Source: Syngnathus acus (taxonomy: Eukaryota > Chordata > Actinopteri > Syngnathiformes > Syngnathidae). From it: DNA of 64,000 nucleotides. Made by a program: the position numbers and the translations under genes. Each line of letters opens with the position of its first letter. Position 1 is the stretch's first letter. The notes beneath the pieces are model-generated. The model had not been told where the DNA came from. It made no database searches and saw only the letters and a list, made by a program, of their open reading frames with translations. Below, piece by piece: positions 1 to 13,103 of the stretch. Where the stretch lies: NCBI RefSeq assembly GCF_901709675.1, contig NC_051088.1, forward strand, positions 23,130,193 through 23,194,192. The letters are read 5' to 3'.

Positions 1-1169
1 AGGAAATTTGGAAGATGTTGAAAATTCGGGGAATTAGCTACAAGCCATGCTAATAAGCTACACGCTATGCTAATTGCTAAGCTAACCTACGATTGACACG
101 CTGGTGTGTTTAATAGTTTACTTGTTTGTTTTCACATTAGCAAAATTTCTATTTTGACTTTAGAGATCTTCTCATTAGAGGAGATGCTTGTTTTTTCTTG
201 AATCAATGTAGCTTTAGGTAAGTGGCTCCTACAGGAAAAACTATCATTGTGAAGCGGTGAGCGAGACTCCAAATGTGTGCACACGCCTTTGTATTAATAA
301 AGCTCATAAAAAACCAAAAACAAGCTCCAACAGGAGAGCATCCGCATTCAACGCACCCTCAGGAATGTATTTGCCCAGTTGCTCAACTGAGTTACAAATG
401 ATGAGTGAACATGAATGATTACAAAAACACCACCGGTGAACATTTAGTCATCGCTATTTGTCAGAAAATACACATTGTCCAAGAATTCAACTGACTGTAC
501 TAGGGGAAAGAGTTTGTCTCATCTTCCACGTGGTTGGAGAGAATTTTTGTCCTAAGTATTATTTGATTCCACTGATGGAGGAGCCAATCATTATTTGAGT
601 GGCCTATGTTGTTTTGTTGAAGGTTTTTTTTTGTGCTTGGCAGTCAACACTGTTCTACCAGATGGAGGACATGAGACTGAGTTCTACAATAGTTTGTTTG
701 AAACTGATTAGGAGATGATTTGTGTTGTCTGAGGTGGAAGATTCTCCTGTCAGGGTGAGAGGCGGAACTCTGCGGGTATGACTCATTTTTGCTCTATGAC
801 AAAGTACAGCACTTTGTATGCCGCGGTAAATAATAGTTTTTTTCTTTCATTGTAGATGTAAAAAAAAAAAAAAGCTAGTTCGGAGCCTTGACCCCTGGTG
901 ATTGTAGGTGGAGGCCGAGCTACAATCGATGAATGGAATATGGTGTGGGTGTTGAGCGAGTCCGAGTGTTTGAAAGCGTTAATGCCATCATTGACTGGTG
1001 TGCAGTGAAAGCCAACTGATATGGAAGCAGCAGGGAAAAGGAGTGTCAGCTAATGCTCTCAAAGCAACTTGTAACGATTTCATTTTTTGCACTTAAAAAA
1101 ATGTTGAATGCCTCAAGGAATGATTGTAAAGACTGATAATGGGAGTACATTAAATCAAGTTTCCATTTA

Positions 1170-1411
1170 CCGCGTTTTCCGCACTATAAGGCGCAACTAA
1201 AAACCTCCAATTTTCTCAAAAGCCGACAGTGCGCCTTATAATCAGGTGCGCCTTATATATGGACCAATATTGAGCCACTCCAGCAGGCGTGTCCAAAGTC
1301 CGGCCCGCGGGTAAAATGTATATATTTTATATGTGGACAAAGTTTTAAAATGGGCCATTCATTGAAGGTGCGCCTTATAATCTGGTGCGCCTTATAGTGC
1401 GGAAAATACGG
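1170..1411. mobile_element. ATAAGGCGCA palindromic MITE, copy 1
   Basis: Inverted ends read CCG(C/T)GTTTTCCGCACTATAAGG and the complement at the other end (CTTATAGTGCGGAAAATACGG). TA precedes the left end. The interior repeats the GGTGCGCCTTATA motif several times. A non-autonomous DNA transposon is likely; no coding capacity. Confidence 0.7.
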
Positions 1412-2134
1412 TTGTATTTCTATGTGCCGCAGGTTTATGAAATGGTTTAATATCTGTCATGTCTGCGCATTGACTAACAAAATTTCCATAAGCAAGTTGC
1501 AAATTACGCATAACAGCCGCTAGTTATTGTTCGTGAAGCCAAGACACCTGAGGAAGCAAAAGTTTGGCAAGCTAAATTGGCACGCCTCACTTTTTGTCAC
1601 ATGACACCGAGCTGCTTGCTTAACATTCAAGCCTGTGCTCCACTCAATCTTGTGACCCAGGAAGTGACATTCGCCACCTCTGGGAATTTTCATCTGCAAA
1701 ACGGGCAGGAAAGCAACTAGAAGTCCCTTTTACCGACCTGACGCGTCAGCGCTTTCGACACTATTAAAGAACAAAGTTGCTCCGAGGGATTACGATCATC
1801 AAAATTAATAATTATCATCTGAAAGTGAAAGCAGTCAATGACATTGGCAGAATCTACTTCCTCCCTGGTTAGAGTGACATACATGAGCACTTTCAAATGC
1901 AAAGCAACATGTTTGCATATTCTATGTACAAAGAGGAAATCCAAACAAGCCTACGAGCGACGTGTTTGAGTCATTTGCTGGAGGGATTTATGGTAGAAAC
2001 CATTGGACGGCTGGTGTCGTAAAGAGGCGAGAAATGAGGAGGAATGTTGACAGATGGGTTGAGGGAGGCAAAGGAGTGGCACATGAGCTCATGCGACATG
2101 TTTACATTAGCGCAATGGATGCGTGAGAATGAAG

Positions 2135-2259
<125 letters not shown>

Positions 2260-2452
2260 TGGATGGGTCTTTAGTAAGCAGAAGGGGATGAAGGCAAGGC
2301 TACATGGGAGATGAAAGCAGTATGCCAAATATATTGCGGGCTGGTAGGGGGATGGAGGACACATGAAACAAAATCAATTCTTTAGAGCAGTGTTTGAAAT
2401 AGTTCTGATACAGTGAGGTGAACAGGCAATGTCTTACGATATCATTGGAGTA

Positions 2453-2742
2453 CCGTATTTTCCGCACTATAAGGCGCACCTTCAATGAATGGCCCATTTT
2501 AAAACTTTGTCCATATATATGGCGCACTGGATTATAAGGCGCACCTTCAATGAATGGCCCATTTTAAAACTTTGTTCATATATAAGATATATACATTTGG
2601 CCCGCGGGCCGGACTTTGGACACGCCTGCTGCAGTGGCTCAATATTGGTCCATATATAAGGCGCATCTGATTATTAGGCGCACTGTCGGCTTTTGAGAAA
2701 ATTGGAGGTTTTTAGGCGCGCCTTATAGTGCGGAAAATACGG
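2453..2742. mobile_element. ATAAGGCGCA palindromic MITE, copy 2
   Basis: Ends are CCGTATTTTCCGCACTATAAG and its inverted complement, flanked by TA on both sides. A stretch of about 58 bp containing TTCAATGAATGGCCCATTTT is duplicated inside. Confidence 0.75.
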
Positions 2743-4050
2743 TAAATGCAACTTGTCTTGATAGGGATAAAAATGGTCAGAGTCAATGACTTAATGGCGT
2801 CTGGGTGTGTACGTGTGTGTATTTGGCACTTTTAAACGCAGAGCATTTTTATTAGCAGTGCCGCTGACTGACAGGTGAGCGCGGCACATATGCAAATTGT
2901 TCTTCCGACTATTTCTGTATCTGCGAGCGAGCACGATTTGGAATCACGCAAGAAAAATAACAAGCACGAAGTGACTGATTTATGACTAGTAGTTATGAAT
3001 GGGGAAAGTCATTTCGCACAGCACTGGGTAATCCTTTTTTTATTGACTTATTATTTATCATTGAGTTATTATTTAGCATTGTTATTTATTATTTTTGTGC
3101 ACACTCTGGTTGTTAAGACTAAAATAGATTTTTATTGAGGGTTGGGCTTCCGGGGATGACTTTAAATGTATGTAATGTAAGCCTGTGCGAGGGTGTGTGT
3201 GTGTGTGGTACCGGTCTTTGGTGAGGATCCAGAGATGCGGAGGGAACACTTCATCTTGGCTGTCTGCCACGGGTAAACAGTACTGGTGTCTGAATGGATA
3301 GCAATGGAGAAGGAGGGTCCTGAAAAAGAAACAAAGTGTGTGGATGAACTTCAAGACAATCATTAACATCATTCATTTAATCCGATGGACATTATGAAGA
3401 GGTATGATCATATTTTTTTCCATGAACGTTCACCCGTCTACATTTCAGTTCTGTATAATAACAAAGATGGGGGAGGGGCGGGAACCCAGACACAAATTGG
3501 GGCCCCAAGGGTGGAGAATCGGACCCAGGTTGTAAAAACAGACCTCGACCCTTTGAAATTCTTTCGGACGGCAATATTGGGAAAAAGAACACCGGTAAAT
3601 CTTTTTTTGGGATGGGAGAGGAATGTTTTGGCTTTGGTGATGAAGGATGAACACATAATAGAGCAAGATCATCCGAAATTATTCCGAGCAACACTGTGAC
3701 CAAAAAACAGGGAAAAGGGAAGCAGCAGTGTAGATCTTTGTAGCCGGGGTAAGTGGCCAAAGGGCTTCACTTTGAAGACGTCTCAGAAAGGGAGGGGGAG
3801 AAAAATCCACAATTAGGTGAAAGAAGCCTCTCTCCTCAGAGAAAGATTTGCTTCGCTTAGCTCCTCCTCCTTTCATCCTTCAGACATCGTTGGTGTGTTC
3901 CTCAAACAGATGCACGTTTCCTCCATCTCCAACATTTGTTCTGACGGCCTCCCGTTCACATCAAACAAAGTCAAGTAGGCCAGTGATGCGTACGTGCAGA
4001 ACAAACTTGATTTGCGGCCGAGCGCAAGCCTTTCCATTTGACCAACGTAC

Positions 4051-7000
4051 CGTTTTCTTGGAAGTCGATCTTGACTTTGTTGGACTCTGCGCTCGTGGCT
4101 CTGGTCCACATTTGACCCGGCTGTTGCTTCGTCCACGCGGTGATGTCACACCAGTAGAAACCTCGATCCGACAACTGGACGCCTCCGAGGCGAAACCGGA
4201 ACTCAGCTGGGCCGGACTTGGTCAAAACCAGACTGTCTCTGAATGGACGGAAAGGAGATTTTTTTTTTTTTGGAGGGACGGGATGAACGGTAAGCCACGA
4301 TGGCGGCGCTACGCACCTCCTGTTTGGGTCTGTGGCTCCGCCATGCTGCACGACGCTGTCAGGGCTGAGGGTCATGATGGTCCTCACGTTGCTTTCGGGG
4401 CTTTCTTGCGATTGGACCAGCACCGAATAACCCGCTTCGCCGAGGTTCTGGGTCACCACCGTGCAGCTCATCTCAAAGGTAGCGCCGCCCACAGAAGCCT
4501 CACGGACGCGTTTGGCTACCACGTTCAGCGAGGGACCTGGGAATAACCGGCGGCGGATCAATGAATGGATTTCTCAGCTTTATGAAAGACATGATTCAGT
4601 CTGAACGGAAGGGAAAAGAAGGCACGGTCCTAACAGGAAGAGAAGCAATCACACCATGAAGCCATTTTGAGTCAGAGCAGATGTGCGTGCCCGCAGAGCG
4701 ACGCTATTACATCATGGCTCAATTAGCTCGAGTAAGGCCATAAAGTTCGGCGTGGGGAAGTGGGGGAGGAGGAAAGATAGCGGACAAAAGATCTGTTGAG
4801 AGACTTCCTCTGAAGTTTGGAAATGATATCAATGAATTTTGGACATTCATTCATCAGATCCAACAGCAGGGTCACTATAACGAGACGGCATGGGATTTTT
4901 TTTTTTGACACTCGACATGACATCACAGAGTACGACTTTTAGTTTTGGGATAAATAAGAAAGAAAAGTTGCGGAACATATGACTGGATGATTAAAATAAT
5001 CACGATTGAAAAACGATTTTTTCCATTGATGTCAATTTAACCACTCATATCTATTATCGTAGCTTCACGCCCTTTATCTCAACATTTTATTCTTGAAGAC
5101 TATTTGAGTCAAGTAGAAAGTGACCTTGTGGACATCATGTGAAATTCAAGACTCTTGCATTTTCCCTCGGCGAACATCCACATCTTTGATGCATTTTTGC
5201 ACTCAGTGAAGCTGTGACCTTATCTCTTTGTCATATTTATTATACATTATTTATGTATTATATATTGAAGTTCACAACATGGGGAACCTGATCTTTAAAG
5301 ATAGCGGGAAGCCAAAATAATTCTCGCGATTAAATTTCAATTCATCGTGCTGCCCGTATGTCAAACCTAAGGCCCGGGGGCTGGATACGGCCCGGCACAT
5401 CATTTTATATGGCCCGCCAAGACAGATTTTGCATCGACTTTGTGTCATTACAAAAATTACAAACTGTCTTCACTTTTTAAAAATGGAGACATTGCTAGCA
5501 ATTTTTATGGCCATTCATCTTTTTAAACGATGTCTCTGATTTCAAAACTAGTTATTCATCAGTTTGTCGTGTAGCCTATACTGTAAATAATATAAGGCGA
5601 GGGAAACTGCGGCCCGCGGCAAAATTGAGTTTGACACCCCTGCAATGAAATATGCAGAGATGTTGAAAATAGGAGACGGAGAGATAAGTCAAACTTCCAT
5701 ACGTTTGGTGTCCCATCGCACAGTCAGCGGCAAGCTCTGGTGCTCAGCAGTCTTCACCGCATCGCCTTGGCTGTTGATGCTCCACGCCGAGACGGCGCAA
5801 ACGTACTGGCCCATGTCGATCTCCTGTAGACGGCACGCGTTGTGTAACCACCAAATTGAACGAGCCGTTGTCGGGATATTCTCTACCTGCGTGCGCAGGA
5901 ATCGCAGTTTGAAGGTGTTGGGCTGGATTTTACTCAGTGTCATCATGCCGCTTTCCAGTCGGTCCGAATACATTGCACCGGGCAGAAGATTGCCGTAGCC
6001 GTCCATAGAACCGACGGATTGTGAAGCCTGAGGTTCACTGGCAGCGCCTGCGGCAATAAAAAAAAAATGCTATATTATAAAGACTTTTTCCCCATCACTA
6101 CTTTATTTTTTTATTGTGAGCGCAGTCGAAGTACCAGGAAGAGGAATGTGCTCCCACGTAACTCCCAGCCGGCCTCCCAAGGGAAAGTGTGTAATATTGG
6201 TTACATGGCAAGCCAACTCTGTCGGTTCGCCGGTCATCTGGGGGTGAACGATGGTCTCAATATCCAGCTCGAAGCTCGTTTCTGGGGAAAAGGAGAAAGC
6301 CCAGCGTGTTGTTGAATATGCTGGAGATATTGACAAAACGCCGGCGACTCGAAAAGCACAAATGCGTTTCATATGAATTAATGCTTCCAACTTATATTTC
6401 CTTTTAATTACATCTATTGTCAGGTGCACAATTTGGACCTTTTTCAGCAGTCGCTATGATGAGCGGCAATTCCTTGAACAACAGCTCGCTTCTAATAATA
6501 ACACAGTTAGCTGCCTCTGGAGAAATGATTCCCATCCTGGTGGCACATTACTTTCATCTGTCAGTGCCAGGTTTTTGTCCGACGTGGGCCGGCCGGCCGG
6601 ACAAGTACAGAGCCGTGATTACTGCTTTGTGCTTTTGGACCTGAAATCCAAGTGGAACCGTGCCACAGGAAGAAAAAGGGACAAATAGCACGGCGGTGTG
6701 TAGCTCTCTGTCAGCACTCCCAGATTGCATCGTTACACTTCAGCAAACAGCAAACACCTGCCTGACGGGAGGTGATGGGCTTGCCACCTTGTTTGACGAT
6801 CTCTCTCTCGCTCTTTTTTTTTTTTTTTTTAAATGCTTAACATCACACACCGGAAAAAAAAAAAAAAGTTATTTCAAGCATGTTGATGTGTTTGGCAACA
6901 GGCGAAGTTTGGAGCCATGTTGCACCTCATGCACAGTCACCATCTGCTTTAAGACGTAAGCACCATCACAAACACACACACACAGGTTTCACGTACACAC

Positions 7001-10000
7001 TTTGACGGATGAGCAAGTGCGAAGCTTCCCTGGCAATTATTCATGTGCCACTCTCACTCACCAGAATGTCTTATTTAGTAAAGCAACACAAGCTGGAATC
7101 CCTTCCCCTGGATCCGAGTGAAATTGGGCCAAAATGACACTCACAAAAGCCAGCAATTTTGCTTTTCAGGAAAAGAAATAAAGATCGCACATCATAGTAA
7201 CATTCGACATTTTCAAGTAGGTTTTGCTTCATAAAAAATGTAACGACGGGTAACTTTAAAGATTTGATCGAATATTTGACGTTTCGTCGTTTCCGCCGAT
7301 AAGATAGAAAAACGTAAATAGAGCGACTGAAAATGACGTTACGATTCCAAAGTCATCCACTGTAGAACAAATGAGTTTGTACTGTCGATTTAAAAAAAAA
7401 AAAAGGATCGAGGGCAAGGAAAAGACTCACATATTTATTGTGCTCAGATAAAGCAGATGACACATGAATTGTTAAAAGGTGCCATCACTTACACGTCTTT
7501 CTTTTGTGTTGCCAGTGGAGCGCGTGGGTGCGACACACTGATTTCATCTGAGTTCTGACAACACCAACCACCCACCCGATTCGTCTTCTTTCACTTTTTT
7601 CGCATGTAAAACTGGATGTGCATTTGCACAACACGCTTACTGAGGAAGAGTCATTTGGAAAACATGAAGGAAGGCACAATGCTGTGGTTTCGCTTTGCCA
7701 CATCGCTCCATACGTTGTCATAATGATTCAAATATGATCAGGTCCTTAGGGCCTTTTTTTTTTCTTTCGAGTTACAGCTGGTTTTTATTTGCCGATTGTG
7801 CCAATCATTAACTATATTAATTCAGGAGCCAACGAGCTCTACTTGTGAACTAACTTCACAAGCTTTATTTCTGAAGTTCTTATTTTAATGGCAGTCACTT
7901 AGCTTCTAGCTACATGCTACAATCGTGGTGAAGTACCGTATTTTCCGGACTATAAGGCGCACCGGAGTATAAGGCGCACCTTCAATGAATGGCCCATTTC
8001 AAAACTTTGTCCTTATATAAGGCGCACCGGACTACAAGGCGCAGCATTAATGAATCATGTCAGATTTTTAATCCAAATCAAATCCTTCTCCGTTTTATCT
8101 TTTTTATTTCAACTTCAGATGCAACAAATTACTTCATAATCACAAAATAATGATCATAGTCTTTTTGATTCATGATTCATAGTCTTCAGCGGGCCACTTA
8201 TGATTGATTTCATGACACAATGCTTCGGGCCAGTTTAAATTTAGGAATTTGGTCCATATATAAGGCGCACCGGACTATAAGGCGCACTGTCGGCTTTTGA
8301 GAAAATTTTAGGTTCTTCGGTGCGCCTTATAGTCCGGAAAATACGGTACTTAGACGGTGAGCAAAAACACCTTTGTTTTGCCTGGATTTTGAAAAACCTT
8401 TACGTGATGTGACTGAATAAAAACGAAACGAATAATCAGACCGCTACTACCGCCATTAAGACAAACGCTGTCCATATTACAAAGCAGCCGTTGCTGCCAA
8501 AACAACCGAGTGTGGGATGCAACCTTTTGCGTTATGCAACCGTCTGCGATTTGAAAAGTAGATTAGCGAGGCGGTTTGAGCTGTTCTGTGGCCTGTTAGA
8601 AATCGGGTGGCCAGGTGTGAATGCACTGGGCGCCATGTAAAAGCGTGGGGTCGTGACCTAGGCACACTTACACAAAAAATATGGGTTATATTAAAAAAAA
8701 AAAAAAACATTGAGCTACATCGCCAAAATAGCATCGATAGGAAGTCTTCTAATATGCTATAAGGGGGCCAAAAAGTTTGAGAGCCCCATGCTCTAAAGTT
8801 TGCTTGCACGTTAACATTTTGAGACATTAATTGACAACAATTCCAGCTGACAAAGCAACACACGTCAAAGTACAACCCAGGGTGAGAGGAATTACCCCCC
8901 AGAGTGTGTGTACGAGTGACTGTGAGTTCCCCAAAAAAACAGTTTGTGTGTGTGTGAGCTCGGGAGGGTGGGTTGGAGACTCGCGTGTGTGTGCGCAGAT
9001 GAAGGTTTGATGGAATGTATAGCTCCAGGCTACAACGTAGCAGCTCTACCAGTTAGAACAGTCCCGCGTCCTCAGAATGTGGGGCACATGTGTGCGTGTG
9101 GATACAGTACACACACACAACTTGGCGCACACAAACATGTGCAAGCATATCCAAAGTCCTTTTGGGACTTTCATAAGTTAGTAGGCGGCTGTTGTGAAAA
9201 AAGTGGCAGCAGGCAGGAGATGCACAGATGTCGCCGATGTGACCAATTGTACAGATTATTAATTGGAAAGAGATGTTATTCTACCTCTCAATAATGTGGA
9301 AACCTATTCTCCGGCTTTTATGTGACTCCACAAGTGAATATAAAAAGTCTACACACCCCTGTTCAAATTGTAGGATTTTGTCATCTAAAAACATGAGATC
9401 AAGGAAAATCTTTTTTGGTGAACTAAAAAAAAAAAAAAAACTTAAGCCCAAATAAAGCTGAAATGTCTAGTTGTATTTTCCTGCCTGCATTTTTTTGTTT
9501 TTGTGCAGAAGCCTCAAAGTTTTGTGCCAACACTTATTTCTTTTTGGAACTGATCATAAGTTTTGTGCCAACACTTATTTCTTTTTGGAACTGATCATAA
9601 TCACCTACATCTTGGCAAAGCCCCCACCTAGTAGTAGTAGTTTTTTTTTTTTTAATTTTTTTTTTTTCAGGAGCATCAAACATATGTTTTGGCTCAAAAG
9701 TTGAACCTCAATTCAAATGATAAATAATTAATTAAATAAATTATAATAATTTATTTATTTATAAATAAAATAATAAATAAATTATATATATATATATAAA
9801 ATATTTATAATAATTTTTTTAGGTGAGTTGTACAGGTTACAGGTCACATCAATGGTGGAAAAGGTTTTGAAATGATTCATTTTTTGTGTGTATCACCTGG
9901 CATTGGGGGGTGTAGACTTTTTCTATCCACAGTATTTTGCACTCTGGTAACATACCCTAATCAATGTATTTAACAAAAAAGAAGGAGAAAAAAAAAAAAG

Positions 10001-13000
10001 GCAAACGATGAAACATTTGACTCACTGATCTGCGACACCTTCACCATCACCGGACTGGACGTCTTCTCAGCCGCCATGTGCCAGCGTCCTCCTCCCCCCG
10101 AACTCTTCCCTCCTTTCTCGATGAAGGCCCGGATGCGGCAGGCATAAGCTCCTCCGTCCTCCGCGCTCACTTGCCTCACCGCCAACCTGTACTGGTTGGC
10201 ACCGGTCCTCTCTATACTGGCCTCGCCGTGATTTCCTTGCGCCGAGCCGGCCGACATATTGGAGATCACCACCCCGCTGCGTTCCATGGTGATGATATCC
10301 CGGCCGTTGGCCAGCCAGGACACCTCCAGGGACAGGGAGGGCAGATTGTCGGCAGCGACGGAGCAAAGCAGTGTCAGTTTGTCATTGGGGGTGAGGTGCA
10401 GATTCGCCGAGGGGGGTGAAGAAGACGAAGAGGCCTTCACAGTCAGGGACTGACCTTGAAAGGAGAAGAGCAGATGGTAGAGATCAGGAAAAAAAAGAAA
10501 GATCTCACACAGACTGTTGACACAGGCAGGTCTTGTAAACTTTAGTGCTGAATAATACAAATGTAACTGCACATAGAACTTAAAACCTTGACAACAGAAA
10601 AAGTGAGGAACAAAAATGAGTTCCCTCAGAGTGTAAATTTAAAAATAACAACCATCAAAAAATGGCAATAATGAACCATAAATCTTATTCAAGCTGAATA
10701 TGATCATTTGAACGATTCTGTAATTGTAAAACTGATCTCAGCGCAAAGCCAAATTTAAAAAATATTGTGGCTTAAAATTGGACCCTTTTGTGCTTTTTCA
10801 ATAAAATCAAGTCATGCAGCATTTACCAAAAATAATGTTTTCAAAAAAATATATATATATTTTTTTTTTAAATTGATGTATGACGGTATAAGAAAATGAT
10901 CAACATCCATTAAATGAATATACTGAAGAAAACGACCAAAGACAAAGTGCCCCTCAAACAGGAGAGGTTCTGCAAATGTCAGATAAGGAAGAGCAATAAA
11001 TGTATTTTTAACCCCCCCGCCAATGTCAAGGTGGAACTCGGACTGCTTTTTCAAAAGACAGTCAGTTTAATTATAAACTCTTGCGACCCACAACTTGGGT
11101 CTCCAATGGCAACGTGGAGCGCAGCATGCTGGGAAAAGCTTTTGGATGGTGTCTGGAGCGGGATAAAATGAGACAAAGGCCACTCTGTTTGACTTTTCTC
11201 ATCTTCTTTGCTCAGTCAACAAAGAGTCACGACGGACTCCAGTGTACCTGAGCGTGCACTTGTACTGGAGATTCATTATAAATCAGTCGGGAGTGTGAAG
11301 ACGATATGGTGACCCAGAACCAAAGAAGATATGGTGGCTCCAGCAACAACAATGAATGTGTAGGGGGCCTCACTAAAACACAATAACACTCCAGCAGTAG
11401 ACAGACTCGCATGCCCCGCCCCCCATTTATTTTCATCCACCCAACTATTTTCTACTCATTCAAGTTGTAGGTGAAGCTACCCTAGTTGACTTTGGTATTT
11501 AATTAACCTAAGAAGCATTTTGATGTGTGGAACAGGGAGGAAGTATAGCAGGGGTGTCAAACTGATTTTTTTCCCGGGCCGCATTGTAGTCATAGCTTCT
11601 TTCGGAGGGCCATTATGACTGTTAACCCAAATAAATGTATGAGCACCTCATATTAGATACAGTAAAAGCTACAAAACAAACTCACAAATAACTCATTTTC
11701 AAATCAGATGAGTAAAAACTGGTCAAATATTTAAAAAAAAAAAAGATATTAAAAGTGAAGACAATTTGCAATTCTAGTAATGACACACGAATTTGATGCA
11801 AAATTTGTCTTCGCGGGCCACATAAGATGATGTGGCGGGCCGTATCTGGCCCCCGGGCTTTGAGTTTGACACCTGTGAAGTATAGCGACAGAAAATCCAC
11901 AGAAACATGGAAGAACCACTCGGAAAGGTCCGAGCAGAGATTTGAACCCGCTGTAAGGCAACCACTACTTCCTTCATCCTCAATAAATATAACTTTGAAA
12001 ATACAAAAAGAATCACTTATTCTTATGGAAACCGTAATGACTAGTGTTCCTGTATTTTCGTACTTTACGAAGAAGACAGAGGAAAAACGGTAGTTATGGC
12101 AACAAGCTTTTTCACAAAAAGGATTTACAGTGCCAAAAAATGCATTAGCCTCTCGGGAGTGTATTTTTGACTGCAGGTTTTTAGACTAAAAAGAATTTGA
12201 ACTGAAAGTGGCTTCAATGCCCCACCGACAAAAAAATTAATAGCCATAGTAGAGGACGTTATGGTCTCAAATGAAAACGCCACGATAGGCTGAAGCCGCA
12301 ATAACCAAAAACAAATCTCTCACTGAGCTCAATGATTCATTAACCATGTCTTCATTTCCACCATGTCAATATTGGAATCAGCTCATCTATTGATATTTCA
12401 CTTTACATCTGACGTACTATAACATGTTCAAATGTCAGAGGTCAAGAAGAGGGCTAAAAGCTTCTTACCTGTCGGAGTAACAGCAACAGCTCCCATTTCC
12501 TTTGCGCTGCCCACAATTTGAATCCATTTCCCGCCATTTTCATGTGTCCACTCTGTTCCGTTGCATTGGTAAATCCCTTCATCAGACGTCGTCACTCTGG
12601 AAATGACCAATTCAAACAATCCATTCTTCCCGGGCGCCAAACGGATGGCTCCGTCGGCGTAACGCCGCGAGTACTTGGCCCCCGTCACCACATCGCCCTG
12701 AGGGCCAAAAGTCAAAATGTCCTCCGATGTTCCTCCCCTCTTCAGCGACCAGGTGACGGACAGGTAAGTGGGCTGGGTGAGTTCCCGGGTGACGTTGCAA
12801 GAGAGCGTGACATCGCTACCCTCGGGGATGACAGAGGGCGGAGTCTGAGGGCTCACCTTGAGCGTGTTGGGGATGACTGGGAAAGAAAAGAAAAAAAAAA
12901 AGCAGTCAGGAAACGTGCTTTTAATTCATATGACGGTTTGAAGCAGGTTTCTTCAACTGGACCAGTTTCAGGTTTTATAAATGCAAAAAAGTAGTAAACC

Positions 13001-13063
13001 ATCAAACCATACATATAACATTTAATAGATTCACAATTTTTTTTTAGTTTATATATATATATT

Positions 13064-13103
<40 letters not shown>

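Larger units (their letters stand above)
6282..10025. other. ptgfrn intron between Ig3 and Ig4 exons
   Basis: A 3.7-kb intron. It contains an ATAAGGCGCA-type MITE (7936-8346) and an AAAAAGTCTACACACCCC repeat (about 9333-9930) holding a 41-bp tandem duplication. The part from about 6420 to 6780 is free of obvious repeats. No further exon was seen. Confidence 0.6.

Noticed and set aside
1717-1944. 75-codon minus-strand frame as a possible ptgfrn Ig6 exon
   Set aside because: It lacks the Trp and DxGxYxC pattern of an Ig domain and has no match to PTGFRN Ig6.
3082-3372. 96-codon minus-strand frame as a possible ptgfrn tail exon
   Set aside because: No membrane span or Ig motif, and it includes a His-Thr run from a microsatellite.
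3848-4546. 232-codon plus-strand open frame
   Set aside because: It is the complement of the ptgfrn Ig5 exons, which show clear family motifs on the minus strand.
10078-10419. 113-codon plus-strand frame
   Set aside because: Antisense to the ptgfrn Ig3 exon.
12518-12994. 158-codon plus-strand frame
   Set aside because: Antisense to the ptgfrn Ig2 exon.
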